A stretch of 64,000 nt of DNA from NCBI RefSeq assembly GCF_002797535.1, contig NZ_PGFD01000001.1, positions 310,001 through 374,000 on the forward strand, given 5' to 3'. A program made the translations under genes and the position numbers. Of the stretch, positions 1 through 10,017 are shown piece by piece (position 1 is the first letter of the stretch; every line of letters begins with the position of its first letter). The notes beneath the pieces were generated by a model, which worked only from the letters and a program-made list of their open reading frames with translations, did no database searches and was not told the DNA's origin. The DNA is from Chryseobacterium geocarposphaerae (GTDB taxonomy: Bacteria; Bacteroidota; Bacteroidia; Flavobacteriales; Weeksellaceae).

Positions 1-115
1 TTTTGATGGAAAAATATACGCTCAGGATTCCGAAGACGGTTGCAAAGGCTTCCAGGAAAATCTGGAGAGAAGTATAGCTTTCATAGGGTTTTATGAAAAG
101 ATCATATATATTCAT
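1..115 (-). CDS. pnuC: PnuC-like nicotinamide riboside transporter, N-terminal fragment (runs off the window)
   Basis: Reading leftward from an ATG at 115 gives an open frame of 38 codons to the window edge. It begins MNIYDLFIKPYES and continues into a hydrophobic segment with LEAFATVFGILSVYFSIK. The pattern of a short polar start followed by a first membrane helix with G-x-L-S-V-Y-F-x-x-K matches the start of PnuC transporters, which import nicotinamide riboside across the inner membrane for NAD synthesis. Only the first helix is visible, so the assignment is by family resemblance of a short piece. It is divergent from the permease gene at 281. Confidence 0.6.
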   Translation of the reverse strand, partial: MNIYDLFIKPYESYTSLQIFLEAFATVFGILSVYFSIK

Positions 116-280
116 GAGTTCAAAAATAAACAAAAATTAAGAGAGTTGGAAATGATTTAAATGTAGTGGTAATCAGTTTTTTAAGGTTGATTGTTTAAAA
201 TTAATGACGAAAAATTGTCAATAAACGTTAAGGTTTCTAAATTTTTTATATTTTCGTAAATCTTTAATAAATAGTAAAAT

Positions 281-1801
281 ATGTCAAAAATCTGGACGAA
301 AAAGCCGATGAGTGCTTTTGAGAATGATGTTAAAAGTAGTCAGCTTAAAAGAGTACTTGGTAAATGGAGTCTTACAGCTATCGGTATCGGTGCGATTATT
401 GGGGGCGGAATTTTTGTGTTAACGGGTACAGGAGCTTATTATCATGCGGGTCCTGCATTGGCACTTTCTTTTATCATAGCTGGAATCGCGTGTGTTTTCG
501 CAGCTCTGTGTTATTCTGAATTTGCTTCCATTCTGCCTGTAGAAGGTTCTGCTTATGCTTATGCTTATGGAACTGTAGGTGAAATTTTTGCATGGATTAT
601 CGGTTGGGGGCTTATCCTGGAGTATGCGATGGGATCTATGACGGTAGCGGTTTCGTGGTCCGGATACTTTAATAAATTGTTAAAAATGTTTGGCCTTCAT
701 CTGCCTGATTATCTTACTTCGGATCCGGCAAGTTATGCAGGAGAAGGCTTTTCAATGAATTTACCTGCTTTTGTAATCGTTATTGTAGTAATTTCTTTAT
801 TAATAAAAGGAACTAAGGAGGCAGCAAAAGCCAATAATCTTATTGTAATCATGAAAGTTTCAGCGGTTATATTTGTAATTATTGCAGGTGCTTTCTTTAT
901 TAATGCTGAAAACTGGAATCCGTTTATTCCTGCAGCTACAATGGTTAAAGAAGGCGAGACCATGAAAGAAGCGTACGGAATTCAGGGGATTATTTCCGGA
1001 GCTGCTGCAATTTTCTTTGCATATGTTGGTTTTGATGCCGTTTCAACTCAGGCCGGAGAAGCTATTAATCCTAAAAAGGATGTACCATTTGCAATTATTG
1101 CTTCACTTTTGGTGTGTACAGTATTATATATTTTAGTTTCATTGGTTCTTACAGGGATGATGCATTATACAGATTTTAATCCTCAAGGTAAGTTTCCTGA
1201 TGCTATCAAAGCTCCTGTAGCCTATGCATTTGAAATTGCTGGTCAGGGGTGGGCCGGATATATTATTACGATTGCAGCAACAGTAGGTTTGATCTCTGTA
1301 TTGATGGTAATGATTATGGGACAATCAAGAATTTTCCTGGGAATGTCTAAAGACGGTTTGATTCCTAAAATGTTCAGCGATGTACACCCGGTAAGAAAAA
1401 CTCCTGCAAAAAGCTTGATGCTTTTAGGAATTGTAATTGCTACCGTAGCTTCATTAACGCCGATCAGTAAATTAGCTGACATGACGAGTTTCGGAACTTT
1501 ATTTGCCTTCACTATGGTATGTGTGGCGGTTTGGATTTTGAGAAAAAGAGAACCTAATTTGCCTAGAAACTTTAAAGTTCCTGCATTACCTGTCATTGCA
1601 ACATTAGGTATTTGTATCAATGTTTATTTGATCTGGAACCTAAGCCATGAGGCGAAATTATTATCAACTGCATGGTTAGCTTTAGGAGTAATTATATATT
1701 TTGCTTACAGTATCAGACATTCTAAAATTCATAAAGTTGGATATGGCGAGACGTTTAAAGCAGAGCAGGAGCCTTTACAAAAACCTGATTTAGATCTATA
1801 A
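281..1801 (+). CDS. APC-family amino acid permease
   Basis: A 506-residue inner-membrane protein with about 12 hydrophobic helices. Near residues 37-49 it carries the glycine-rich GAIIGGGIFVLTG stretch that forms the unwound part of helix 1 in APC-superfamily transporters and contacts the substrate amino group. Helix 6 has FFAYVGFDAVSTQAGEA, typical of the cationic amino acid transporter/YfnA branch. The C-terminal tail is short and polar. The protein probably takes up amino acids by proton symport; the exact substrate cannot be read from sequence. It is a single gene, closed by a hairpin terminator about 20 bases downstream. Length is normal for the family. Confidence 0.85.
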   Translation: MSKIWTKKPMSAFENDVKSSQLKRVLGKWSLTAIGIGAIIGGGIFVLTGTGAYYHAGPALALSFIIAGIACVFAALCYSEFASILPVEGSAYAYAYGTVGEIFAWIIGWGLILEYAMGSMTVAVSWSGYFNKLLKMFGLHLPDYLTSDPASYAGEGFSMNLPAFVIVIVVISLLIKGTKEAAKANNLIVIMKVSAVIFVIIAGAFFINAENWNPFIPAATMVKEGETMKEAYGIQGIISGAAAIFFAYVGFDAVSTQAGEAINPKKDVPFAIIASLLVCTVLYILVSLVLTGMMHYTDFNPQGKFPDAIKAPVAYAFEIAGQGWAGYIITIAATVGLISVLMVMIMGQSRIFLGMSKDGLIPKMFSDVHPVRKTPAKSLMLLGIVIATVASLTPISKLADMTSFGTLFAFTMVCVAVWILRKREPNLPRNFKVPALPVIATLGICINVYLIWNLSHEAKLLSTAWLALGVIIYFAYSIRHSKIHKVGYGETFKAEQEPLQKPDLDL

Positions 1802-1818
1802 AAAATTTAAAATGATAT

Positions 1819-1847
1819 AAATCCACAGATTTTCTGTGGATTTTTTA
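1819..1847 (+). terminator. Intrinsic terminator after the amino acid permease
   Basis: Inverted arms AAATCCACAG and CTGTGGATTT (1819-1828 and 1834-1843) with a 5-base loop are followed by a T run. The T run merges into a TATTTTTG promoter-like box (1846-1853) for the next gene. Confidence 0.75.
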
Positions 1848-1858
1848 TTTTTGTTTAT

Positions 1859-2872
1859 ATGAAAAAAATATTTCCTCTGTTATTTTCCTTTTTAGGAGTC
1901 TTTTCGTTTTCTCAACAGGTGGTAAGCTTAGAAACCATCTTTAATGATAAAATAAGTATTCGTGCACTTGAAGTGTATGATAACAAAGTCTGGTACAGCG
2001 GGACAGATTCTAAATTCGGTTTTGTAGATATAAAAAATCCGCAAGAGCAGAAGCAGATTAAGCTGTCTGAGAAAAAATTACAATTCAGAACATTGGCTCA
2101 GAATAAGGATGCTTTTTACGCAATTAATATCGAAAGTCCGGCTGAATTTTTTAAGATTAGCAAAAAAGACTTGACATTTAAAATTGTTTTTAGAGACACT
2201 GTAAAAACCGCTTTCTATGATGCCTTACATTTTGTAAATAATGAATTGGCCTATACTTTTAGTGATGCAGATAAAGATAATCATCTGAAATTAGCTGTTT
2301 TTAAAAATGGGAAATGGAGTAATTTTAAAAATAATATAAGTCTGAATGAAGGGGAGGCTGCTTTTGCCGCAAGTAATACAAATATAGCTTCAAGCAAGAA
2401 ATATCTTTGGATTGCAACCGGCGGAAAAGCATCAAGAATTCTGAGAATGAATTTAAAAAATGAAAACATTGAAGTTTTTAATACTCCATTCGTGCAGGGA
2501 GAATCTTCTCAGGGAATGTATTCAATAGATTTTTATGATGATAAATTTGGAGTTGCAGTTGGCGGAGATTATACAAAACAAGCAGACAATATCAATAATA
2601 TCGCGACTACAAATGACGGCGGAAAAACATGGCGAGTTCAGGCATCAGGAAAAAATGCTGGTTATACAACTTGTGTGAAAATTAAGCCCGGTTCTAAAGG
2701 GAAAGAAATTATTTCGGTAGGAGATCAGCATATCAGTTATTCTTCAGATTTTGGAAAGACATGGAAAAAAATTTCTGATGAAAAAGGATTTTTTGTTTGC
2801 CAATGGATAGATGGGAATACCATAGTTTTTGCAGGGAAGGATAAGATTTCGATTATGGAATTAAAGCTTTAA
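1859..2872 (+). CDS. Secreted beta-propeller protein (Ycf48/BNR-repeat like)
   Basis: A 337-residue protein with a signal peptide (KKIFPLLFSFLGVFSFSQ, cleavage likely around residue 18). Repeated segments such as TNDGGKTWRVQASG and SSDFGKTWKKISDEKG are BNR/Asp-box motifs (S-x-D-x-G-x-T-W) found in beta-propellers of the photosystem-assembly-factor Ycf48 and oxidoreductase-annotated families. It is probably periplasmic or surface-exposed. Its biochemical role is not predictable from sequence. A TATTTTTG element ends 5 bases before the ATG, so the mRNA may be nearly leaderless. It is monocistronic, about 97 bases ahead of the esterase gene. Confidence 0.7.
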   Translation: MKKIFPLLFSFLGVFSFSQQVVSLETIFNDKISIRALEVYDNKVWYSGTDSKFGFVDIKNPQEQKQIKLSEKKLQFRTLAQNKDAFYAINIESPAEFFKISKKDLTFKIVFRDTVKTAFYDALHFVNNELAYTFSDADKDNHLKLAVFKNGKWSNFKNNISLNEGEAAFAASNTNIASSKKYLWIATGGKASRILRMNLKNENIEVFNTPFVQGESSQGMYSIDFYDDKFGVAVGGDYTKQADNINNIATTNDGGKTWRVQASGKNAGYTTCVKIKPGSKGKEIISVGDQHISYSSDFGKTWKKISDEKGFFVCQWIDGNTIVFAGKDKISIMELKL

Positions 2873-2969
2873 AAGGCTGGCTAAATTCAAATTTTAAATT
2901 CTTGCCATAGAGCATATCTTTCAAATATAGTCCGTTCAATTTTCCTTCAATCTTAAATTTATTTAAAAA

Positions 2970-3887
2970 ATGTCGATGAAAAATTTAAAGATATTTTTCC
3001 TTTTATTGATCCCTACACTATTTTACACTCAGAAAATAAGGGTTTTCATTTTGGCAGGACAGTCGAATATGAATGGTTTTGGCTTTAATAAAGATTTACC
3101 AAATGATTTGAAGACTTTTAAAGATGTTTACATTTTTCAGGGGAATTCTGTTCCTGATAGTGATTTGAATGGTGGAACAGGTAAATGGGATATTTTAAAA
3201 CCCGGAAACGGAACAGGTTTTAAGACAGACGGGACGGTAAATACACTTTCCGACAGGTTTGGGTTAGAGATGTCTTTTGCGAAAAAGATCAAAGAATTAT
3301 TCCCCAATGATAAAATTGCCTTAATAAAATATGCGAGAGAGGGAACTTCTATAGATAGTCTTGCTGCCGGACCTTTTGGGTGTTGGGATGCAGATTTCAA
3401 CGAAAAAAACGGACTCAACCAGTATGATAACTTTTTAAAAACAGTAAAGAATGCTTTATCTGAAACTGATATTGACAAAGACGGTAAGAAAGACCAGATC
3501 GTTCCGTCCGGAATTCTTTGGATGCAGGGAGAAGGTGATGCCAGTTATGATGAAGCTATTGCCAATCGATATTATGATCATTTAAAGACATTAATGAATC
3601 AAATGAGAGCAGCGATGCTGACGGATGATCTTCCTGTCGTGATCGGAAAAATATCAGACTCAGGGAAAGATAAGTCAGGAAAAGTATGGAAAATGGGAGA
3701 GCTTGTGCAATATGCTCAGGAGAAATTTGTAAGAGATGACAGGAATGCAGCAATTGTCCGTTCAACTAAAAACTACGGTTATGGTGACGATCCATGGCAT
3801 TACAACAGTGCGGGGTATATTGATATGGGACAAAAATTTGCCGAAGAGGTATTTAGACTCATTATAAATTCCGAAAAAAGACCCTAA
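2970..3887 (+). CDS. Sialate O-acetylesterase-like carbohydrate esterase (SGNH fold)
   Basis: A 305-residue exported protein with an N-terminal hydrophobic signal (LKIFFLLLIPTLFYT). The catalytic block I LAGQSNMNGFG places the nucleophile at Ser32. LWMQGEGDAS near residue 180 is the W-x-Q-G-E-x-D signature of the SASA/DUF303 esterases, and DPWHYNSAGY gives the Asp274/His277 pair. These enzymes remove acetyl groups from sialic acid or plant polysaccharides. The substrate is not determinable here. The start could also be the Met three codons in, which leaves a cleaner signal peptide. No carbohydrate-utilisation genes flank it. Confidence 0.8.
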   Translation: MSMKNLKIFFLLLIPTLFYTQKIRVFILAGQSNMNGFGFNKDLPNDLKTFKDVYIFQGNSVPDSDLNGGTGKWDILKPGNGTGFKTDGTVNTLSDRFGLEMSFAKKIKELFPNDKIALIKYAREGTSIDSLAAGPFGCWDADFNEKNGLNQYDNFLKTVKNALSETDIDKDGKKDQIVPSGILWMQGEGDASYDEAIANRYYDHLKTLMNQMRAAMLTDDLPVVIGKISDSGKDKSGKVWKMGELVQYAQEKFVRDDRNAAIVRSTKNYGYGDDPWHYNSAGYIDMGQKFAEEVFRLIINSEKRP

Positions 3888-3975
3888 TATATTTCATGAT
3901 TAAATATTCATAAGATATACTTAATTTTGCAGTAAGAAATTTCAAATTGAAATTCGGTTTAAAATTAAATCTGAA

Positions 3976-5334
3976 ATGAATTCTTTAATAGATAAATACA
4001 ATATTCCCGGACCTCGTTATACTTCTTATCCTACCGTTCCTTACTGGGATGAAGGTAGTTTTTCATCTGAAAAATGGACAGAAAGTGTAATCAGGACTTT
4101 TAAGGAAACCAATGCAGAAGAGGGAATTTCTATCTATATTCACCTGCCTTTCTGCGAGGCGCTGTGTACATTTTGTGCTTGCCATAAACGTATCACAAAA
4201 CAACACAGTGTTGAAATTCCGTATCTGGAAAGCGTATTGAAAGAATGGCAGCTGTATCTTCAGCTTTTTGATGAGAAACCAAAATTAAAAGAACTTCACT
4301 TAGGGGGAGGAACACCGACTTTCTTTTCACCGGAAAATTTGAAAACCTTATTGGAAGGAATTTTTGAAACGGTTAAAATCGCAGAACATCCTGAGTTTTC
4401 TTTTGAAGGACATCCAAACAACACTACCAAAAAACATTTGCAGACACTTTATGATTTAGGCTTCAGAAGAGTGAGTTTTGGAGTTCAGGATTATGATCCT
4501 AAAGTTCAGAAGGCGATCAACAGGATACAGTCTTTCGAAAAGGTAAAAGAAGTAACGGAATGGGCTAAAGAGATTGGCTACAGAGGAATAAGTCATGATC
4601 TGGTATTCGGACTTCCGCATCAAACTTGGGAAGCCATGGAAAATACAATCCGTAAGACAATGGAACTGAAACCGGATCGTTTGGCATTTTACTCTTATGC
4701 ACACGTTCCATGGGTGAAAGGAGTTGGACAAAGAGGATTTGATGAAAATGATCTTCCGAGTGGTGAAGAAAAGCGCCGTCTGTATGAAGATGGTAAAAAA
4801 CTGCTGGAAGAATTAGGTTACATCGAAGTGGGAATGGATCATTTTTCTTTGGAACATGATGATTTGTATCAATCTTTACTTCAGAAAAAGCTGCACAGAA
4901 ACTTCATGGGGTATACCTCAAGCAAAACTCAATTGATGGTTGGTTTGGGAATGTCAGCGATTTCAGACTCATGGTATGCTTTTGCACAGAATGTGAAAAC
5001 GGTAGAGGAATATCAGAAAATAGTGGAAGAAGGAAAAATTCCTGTAGTAAAAGGACATATCCTGAACGAGGAAGATCTTATTGTAAGAAGACATATTTTG
5101 AATTTAATGTGTCAGCTTGAAACGACTTTTGATCTCAATAATTCTTTCCCTGAACTGGAAAATGCTTTTGAAATGCTGAAGGAAATGGAGAGTGATGAAT
5201 TGGTTGAAATTCATGACCATCAGATTAAAATAACAGAAAAAGGAAGAGCATTTACCAGAAATGTAGCCATGGTTTTTGATTTGAGAATGATGAGAAATAA
5301 GCCGGAAACAAGAATTTTTTCCATGACAATTTAA
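3976..5334 (+). CDS. hemN: Oxygen-independent coproporphyrinogen III dehydrogenase (radical SAM)
   Basis: A 452-residue cytosolic radical SAM enzyme that decarboxylates two propionates of coproporphyrinogen III to give protoporphyrinogen IX in haem synthesis. The cluster motif C-x3-C-x2-C-x-C is visible as Cys60, Cys64, Cys67, Cys69. It is followed by LHLGGGTPTFF, the glycine-rich SAM-binding strand, and FEGHPNNTT. The N-terminus IPGPRYTSYPTVPYW is the HemN-specific entry motif that separates true HemN from HemW. A TAATTTTG box at 3922-3929 lies about 46 bases before the start. The gene is closed by a shared bidirectional hairpin. Confidence 0.93.
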   Translation: MNSLIDKYNIPGPRYTSYPTVPYWDEGSFSSEKWTESVIRTFKETNAEEGISIYIHLPFCEALCTFCACHKRITKQHSVEIPYLESVLKEWQLYLQLFDEKPKLKELHLGGGTPTFFSPENLKTLLEGIFETVKIAEHPEFSFEGHPNNTTKKHLQTLYDLGFRRVSFGVQDYDPKVQKAINRIQSFEKVKEVTEWAKEIGYRGISHDLVFGLPHQTWEAMENTIRKTMELKPDRLAFYSYAHVPWVKGVGQRGFDENDLPSGEEKRRLYEDGKKLLEELGYIEVGMDHFSLEHDDLYQSLLQKKLHRNFMGYTSSKTQLMVGLGMSAISDSWYAFAQNVKTVEEYQKIVEEGKIPVVKGHILNEEDLIVRRHILNLMCQLETTFDLNNSFPELENAFEMLKEMESDELVEIHDHQIKITEKGRAFTRNVAMVFDLRMMRNKPETRIFSMTI

Positions 5335-5356
5335 AAATTGAAATTATCATTATATT

Positions 5357-5392
5357 GAAAAAAATCCAACCATTTATTGGCTGGATTTTTTT
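5357..5392. terminator. Bidirectional terminator between hemN and the sugar dehydrogenase
   Basis: Imperfect arms AAAAAATCCAACC and GGCTGGATTTTTT, with an A run on one side and a T run on the other, sit between two converging genes and can serve both strands. Confidence 0.75.
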
Positions 5393-5411
5393 ATAGATTT
5401 TTGAATATATT

Positions 5412-6773
5412 TTATTGAATAATTAATTTTTTACTGTAATATTTTAAATTTTCTGAATTCAGATTGATGAAATAGACTCCGGCAGGAATTCCTGAAATGT
5501 CGATCCCCTTATCTTTTTCTACTTTTTGAGATTCTAAAACAGTTTTTCCATCAGCACTGAAAATTTCAACAGAAATATCTTTGCCTTTTGCACCATCAAT
5601 AAAAACTCTTTTTGAAGCGGGATTGGGATAAATTTTTATTTGTGGAGAAAGAGTATTTTCCTGTGTAGCCAATGTTCCTGAAGTAATTTTAAATATTTTT
5701 CCATTATTAACGGCAGCTACAAATAATTCATTCTGATTATTAAGTCCAAACGTTGAAAAATTGTTCCCGGAGAATGCTGAAGTCCAGGTTATGGAATCAT
5801 CCGGATTTAAGATTCCGAACTGGGTAGAGCAGTAATCGGCAAAGATATATCTTCCCTGTAAAGTCGGATATTGGGTGCCTCTGTAAATATATCCTCCGGT
5901 AATTGAACATTTTCCTCCGGTGTGATTGTAAGCAGCCACGGGAAAAGTCAGCGTTGAAGTACTTGGACAGCCCGTTGTATTGTAAGGAGTATTCCCTTCA
6001 TAGCATCTCCAGCCATAATTAAGACCGGCTTGAGAAATTGGCTGCCGGTTGATTTCTTCAATCTGACCTTGGCCTACATCTGCAATCATTACATTTCCTG
6101 AGGTAGTGTCAAAATTAAATTTCCAGGCATTACGCAGTCCGTATGCCCAGACTTCATCTGCCCCATCTACGCCAACAAAAGGATTGTTTGGTGGTATATT
6201 GTAAGGTCCTGTAGAATTAATATCAAGTCTCAGCAGTTTTCCCAGGAGTGAATTTTTATTTTGAGCATTATTGTTTGGATCTCCAGCGCTTCCTCCATCT
6301 CCGGTTACAATCCATAAATATCCATCGGGTGCGAAATGAATGCTCCCTCCATTATGATTGTCGAATGGTTTGGGGAGATTCAGGATAATTTTTTCTGTAG
6401 TTGGATCAGCAACATCAGGATTTGAGCTGCGGGTATATCTGGCTACGGTAATATTTCCGTTAGTATTATTGTAATACACAAAAAAATAACCGTTTGTTGC
6501 ATATTGCGGGTGGAAAGCAAGGCCTAAAAGTCCTCTTTCTCCGCCATAGGTTATTTTTGAGCTGATATTCAGGAAATTGGTAGCGTTAGTACTTCCGTTT
6601 GATTGTAGAATTTTTATGATTCCATTTTGCTGAACAACAAACATTCTGCTGTCATTCGCATGTGCAATTTCGACGGGAGCTGTAAATCCCGTGGCAAATT
6701 CTTCTAAATTAATACTTTGGGCATTAATAATAAGAGAAGAAAAAATACTTGCGCAAAAAAGTAAATTTTTCAT
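5412..6773 (-). CDS. Secreted PQQ-type glucose/sorbosone dehydrogenase-like protein with T9SS sorting domain
   Basis: A 453-residue protein with a signal peptide (KNLLFCASIFSSLIINAQS). A six-bladed propeller follows, carrying GERGLLGLAFHPQY, DNHNGGSIHFAPDGYLWIVTGDGG and EVWAYGLRNAWKFNFD. These are the signature segments of the GDH/sorbosone dehydrogenase (PQQ- and calcium-binding) family that oxidises aldose sugars. The last ~80 residues form a type IX secretion sorting domain, with IKIYPNPASKRVFIDG, the IPAGVYFI turn and the closing KKLIIQ. It is therefore predicted to be exported by SecYEG, then by T9SS, and attached or released at the surface. The substrate is unknown; some members lack enzyme activity. 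Confidence 0.85.
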   Translation of the reverse strand: MKNLLFCASIFSSLIINAQSINLEEFATGFTAPVEIAHANDSRMFVVQQNGIIKILQSNGSTNATNFLNISSKITYGGERGLLGLAFHPQYATNGYFFVYYNNTNGNITVARYTRSSNPDVADPTTEKIILNLPKPFDNHNGGSIHFAPDGYLWIVTGDGGSAGDPNNNAQNKNSLLGKLLRLDINSTGPYNIPPNNPFVGVDGADEVWAYGLRNAWKFNFDTTSGNVMIADVGQGQIEEINRQPISQAGLNYGWRCYEGNTPYNTTGCPSTSTLTFPVAAYNHTGGKCSITGGYIYRGTQYPTLQGRYIFADYCSTQFGILNPDDSITWTSAFSGNNFSTFGLNNQNELFVAAVNNGKIFKITSGTLATQENTLSPQIKIYPNPASKRVFIDGAKGKDISVEIFSADGKTVLESQKVEKDKGIDISGIPAGVYFINLNSENLKYYSKKLIIQ

Positions 6774-6951
6774 AATATTTTGATATTTAGTGTATTAAAT
6801 CTGAATGAAAATTTCATACCAATCGAATGTTGAAAAATTCACTAAAATATCCTCAAAAAATTATTAAATCTTAAATGAAAATAAGAATGCCGATATATCT
6901 GAAAATAAACGATTTCTGTTGTTAAAAATTCATAAAATTCAATAAAATGAT

Positions 6952-6959
6952 TATATTTG
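6952..6959 (+). promoter_or_regulatory. Bacteroidota -7 element upstream of secDF
   Basis: TATATTTG matches TAnnTTTG and lies 29 bases before the secDF start. No well-spaced TTTG -33 box is apparent, so this is only half a promoter match. Confidence 0.5.
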
Positions 6960-6988
6960 CCGACTTAATTTAACGTAGTTATAACAAA

Positions 6989-9901
6989 ATGCAAGGAAAA
7001 GGACTTATTACAATTGTCGCTATTGTACTAGGGTTGATTTGCTTAAATGAGCTATTACCAACTTGGTACGCCAGCAAAATTGAAAAGCAGGCAACTGCTA
7101 TTGCAGGAGACAATCCGGAAAAGTATCAGAAAGAAATTGCAAAGCTTTCTAAGGATACTCTGAACCTGGGATTCACAAAACTTTATTACACTAAAGCCAA
7201 AGACAAGGAAATGAAACTTGGTCTTGACTTGAAGGGTGGGATCAACGTTCTTTTGGAAATCAACCAAAGAGATCTTGTGAATGATTTAACCAATTATTCT
7301 ACCAACCCTGTTCTTATTGAGGCTTTAAACAAAACTGATGAAGCACAAAAGAATTCTACAAAAGCTTACATCGACAATTTCTTCGAACAATTTGATGCTG
7401 TAAACAAAGCTAAAGGTACAAACCTGAAGTTGGCAGATCCTGAAATCTTCGGAAATACAACCCTTACTGAGGTGAAGTATAATACACCGGATGACCAGGT
7501 GAAAAGCATCGTGAAAAGAAAAATAGATGCATCTGTAGGAACGGCTTTTGAAGTAATCAGAACGAGAATTGATAAGTTGGGTGCAATTCAGCCGAATGTT
7601 CAGAGAGTACCTGGAACTGCTAGAATTTCTGTGGAAATGCCGGGAATGAAAGACATCGACAAAGTAAAGAAGATGCTTCAGACTTCTGCAAAACTTCAAT
7701 TCTGGGAAGTACAGCAAATCACTGAAATTGCTCCTTATTTCCAAACATTGAGCACAATGGTAGCTGCAAAAGGAGATTCTATGGGTGTTGCAAAAAACAC
7801 AAATTTTGCAAATATCATCCAGGGAGGAAAATCTATGAGTCCAAGTGCGGTTGGAAGTGTAAAATTATCTGATACAGCTGTTGTAAACAAAATTTTGAAC
7901 AGCAAAGTAGCTCAGTCTTTACGTCCGGCTAACATTAAATATACACAATTCATGTGGGGTTACAAACCTGAGGCTACAGATACTGAAAGCTTAGTATTGT
8001 ACGCAATCAGAGGTAACATCAACCAAAAAGCTCCGGTAGACGGTGCTGTTGAAACGGCTAACATTAGTTATGATGAGCTAAGCAGAATAGTAGTAGACAT
8101 GCAGATGGATTCTAAAGGGGCTAAAGAATGGAAAACATTAACAGAGAAAAACGTTGGTAAACCAGTTGCGGTAACATTGGACGGTAGAGTTTATACTGCT
8201 CCGAACGTTGTAGGTGCAATTCCTAATGGTAGAACTCAGATTTCTGGTAACTTCTCTCAGGAAGAAGCTAAAGAATTGGTAGACGTATTAGGAGCGGGTA
8301 AATTACCTGCAGGTGCAAAAGTGGTTCAGGCTACAGTTGTAGGGCCATCTTTAGGACAAGAATCTATTGATGCAGGTCTGATGTCATTCATGATTGCATT
8401 TGCTATTATTATCGTTTATATCATTTTCTACTATGGTGGAGCTGGTGTTTATGCGGTAATTGCAATGGTTATTAACTTATTCTATATTTTCGGTATTATG
8501 GATTCGGGAGATTTCACTCTTACCCTTCCTGGTATCGCGGGTATCGTTTTAACGATGGCAGTTGCGGTCGATACGAACGTTATCATCTATGAAAGAACAA
8601 AAGAAGAATTATTTGCAGGCAAGAGTATTCTTGAAGCTTATAAAGATGGTTTCAAACATGCGTTGAATGCGATTATCGATGGTCACACAACTACTTTCTT
8701 AACGGCGGTTGTATTGTTCTTCTTCGGAACAGGACCTATCAAAGGTTTCGCTTTGACCTTGATGATTGGGGTTGCGATGACATTATTCACGTCTGTATTG
8801 CTTTCGAGAGTAATGATCTTCTCAAGATTAAATAAAGGAAAAGGACTTTCTGTTTGGACTCCTGCAACAAAGAACCTATTCAGAAATACCTGGATCGATT
8901 TCATCGGAAAAAGAAAATACGCTTACATTTTCTCTGCTGTGTTAACGCTGGTTTGTATCATTTCAATTGCAACTCACGGGTTCAAATATGGTATTGATTT
9001 TACCGGAGGTAGAAACTATGTGGTAAGATTTGATAAAGACGTTAAAGCTGAAGATGTTGAAGATAAATTAGTAGCATTATTCAAAACTGAAGATGGAAAG
9101 AATTCTTCTGTTGAAGCTAAAACTTTTGGAAGCAACAATCAGTTGAAGATCTCTACAGATTACCTTATCGAAGATGAATCATTAAAAGCTGACCAAATCA
9201 TTGAGCAAAAATTGTTCGAAGGATTAAAAGCAAACTTACCTGCAGGAACTACATTGAAAGATTTCAAATCTGCAGATAAAGAACATGCTGGAATTATTTC
9301 TTCTGAAAAAGTAGGACCTTCCGTAGCAGATGATATTAAAATTCACGGTATTTATGCAGTTTTAGGAGCGTTAGGAATTATCTTTATCTATATCTTATTG
9401 AGATTTAGAAAATGGCAGTTCTCTTTGGGTGCGGTTGCTGCGCTATTCCATGATGCCGTAATCATTTTGGGAGCCTATTCATTGCTTCATAAATATATGC
9501 CGTTCAACATGGAGATCAACCAGGATTTCATCGCTGCGATCCTGACGGTATTAGGATACTCAATCAACGATACGGTAATTATCTTTGACAGAATTAGAGA
9601 ATACTTAAGAGAGAAAAAATCTTTAACACTAGCTGGACTATTTGATGATTCTATTTCTAGTACATTAGGTAGAACATTCAACACCTCATTTACTACAATC
9701 TTGGTAATTTTGGCGATCTTCATATTCGGTGGAGATAATTTGAGAGGATTTATGTTTGCGATGTTAATCGGTATCGGATTCGGTACTTACTCATCCATCT
9801 TCGTGGCATCGGCAATCGCTTATGACTTCCTTAAAAAAGGAAAAGAAGAGGAAGTACATGGTAAATCTACTTCAAACAAAGAAGTACTTGCTTCAAAATA
9901 A
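6989..9901 (+). CDS. secDF: Fused protein translocase subunit SecDF
   Basis: A 970-residue inner-membrane protein joining SecD (about residues 1-560) and SecF (about 630-950). SecD carries the MKLGLDLKGGINVLLEI motif near residue 75, a large periplasmic P1 region, and six helices ending in VAVDTNVIIYERTKEEL. The SecF half repeats the pattern with HGFKYGIDFTGGRNYVVRF and a final VLGYSINDTVIIFDRIREYL. SecDF uses the proton gradient to pull preproteins through SecYEG on the periplasmic side. Fusion is usual in Bacteroidota and some Gram-positives. It is monocistronic, with a strong terminator 20 bases downstream. Confidence 0.96.
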   Translation: MQGKGLITIVAIVLGLICLNELLPTWYASKIEKQATAIAGDNPEKYQKEIAKLSKDTLNLGFTKLYYTKAKDKEMKLGLDLKGGINVLLEINQRDLVNDLTNYSTNPVLIEALNKTDEAQKNSTKAYIDNFFEQFDAVNKAKGTNLKLADPEIFGNTTLTEVKYNTPDDQVKSIVKRKIDASVGTAFEVIRTRIDKLGAIQPNVQRVPGTARISVEMPGMKDIDKVKKMLQTSAKLQFWEVQQITEIAPYFQTLSTMVAAKGDSMGVAKNTNFANIIQGGKSMSPSAVGSVKLSDTAVVNKILNSKVAQSLRPANIKYTQFMWGYKPEATDTESLVLYAIRGNINQKAPVDGAVETANISYDELSRIVVDMQMDSKGAKEWKTLTEKNVGKPVAVTLDGRVYTAPNVVGAIPNGRTQISGNFSQEEAKELVDVLGAGKLPAGAKVVQATVVGPSLGQESIDAGLMSFMIAFAIIIVYIIFYYGGAGVYAVIAMVINLFYIFGIMDSGDFTLTLPGIAGIVLTMAVAVDTNVIIYERTKEELFAGKSILEAYKDGFKHALNAIIDGHTTTFLTAVVLFFFGTGPIKGFALTLMIGVAMTLFTSVLLSRVMIFSRLNKGKGLSVWTPATKNLFRNTWIDFIGKRKYAYIFSAVLTLVCIISIATHGFKYGIDFTGGRNYVVRFDKDVKAEDVEDKLVALFKTEDGKNSSVEAKTFGSNNQLKISTDYLIEDESLKADQIIEQKLFEGLKANLPAGTTLKDFKSADKEHAGIISSEKVGPSVADDIKIHGIYAVLGALGIIFIYILLRFRKWQFSLGAVAALFHDAVIILGAYSLLHKYMPFNMEINQDFIAAILTVLGYSINDTVIIFDRIREYLREKKSLTLAGLFDDSISSTLGRTFNTSFTTILVILAIFIFGGDNLRGFMFAMLIGIGFGTYSSIFVASAIAYDFLKKGKEEEVHGKSTSNKEVLASK

Positions 9902-9921
9902 CTTATACTACAATAAATAAG

Positions 9922-9954
9922 AAAAAAGCCTTTCAAACCTGAAAGGCTTTTTTT
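9922..9954 (+). terminator. Intrinsic terminator of secDF
   Basis: A 13-bp perfect stem, AAAAAAGCCTTTC paired with GAAAGGCTTTTTT, with a 6-base loop and a T run. Confidence 0.9.
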
Positions 9955-10017
9955 GTGCGTAATGATGAATGACTCGAAATTTTATTTGAAGCTTTTCCCG
10001 CTTTCCGCACTCGCTAC

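Noticed and set aside
1139..1620. Long minus-strand open frames inside the amino acid permease
   Set aside because: They are antisense to a clear transporter gene, have no family motif, and their composition simply mirrors the coding strand.
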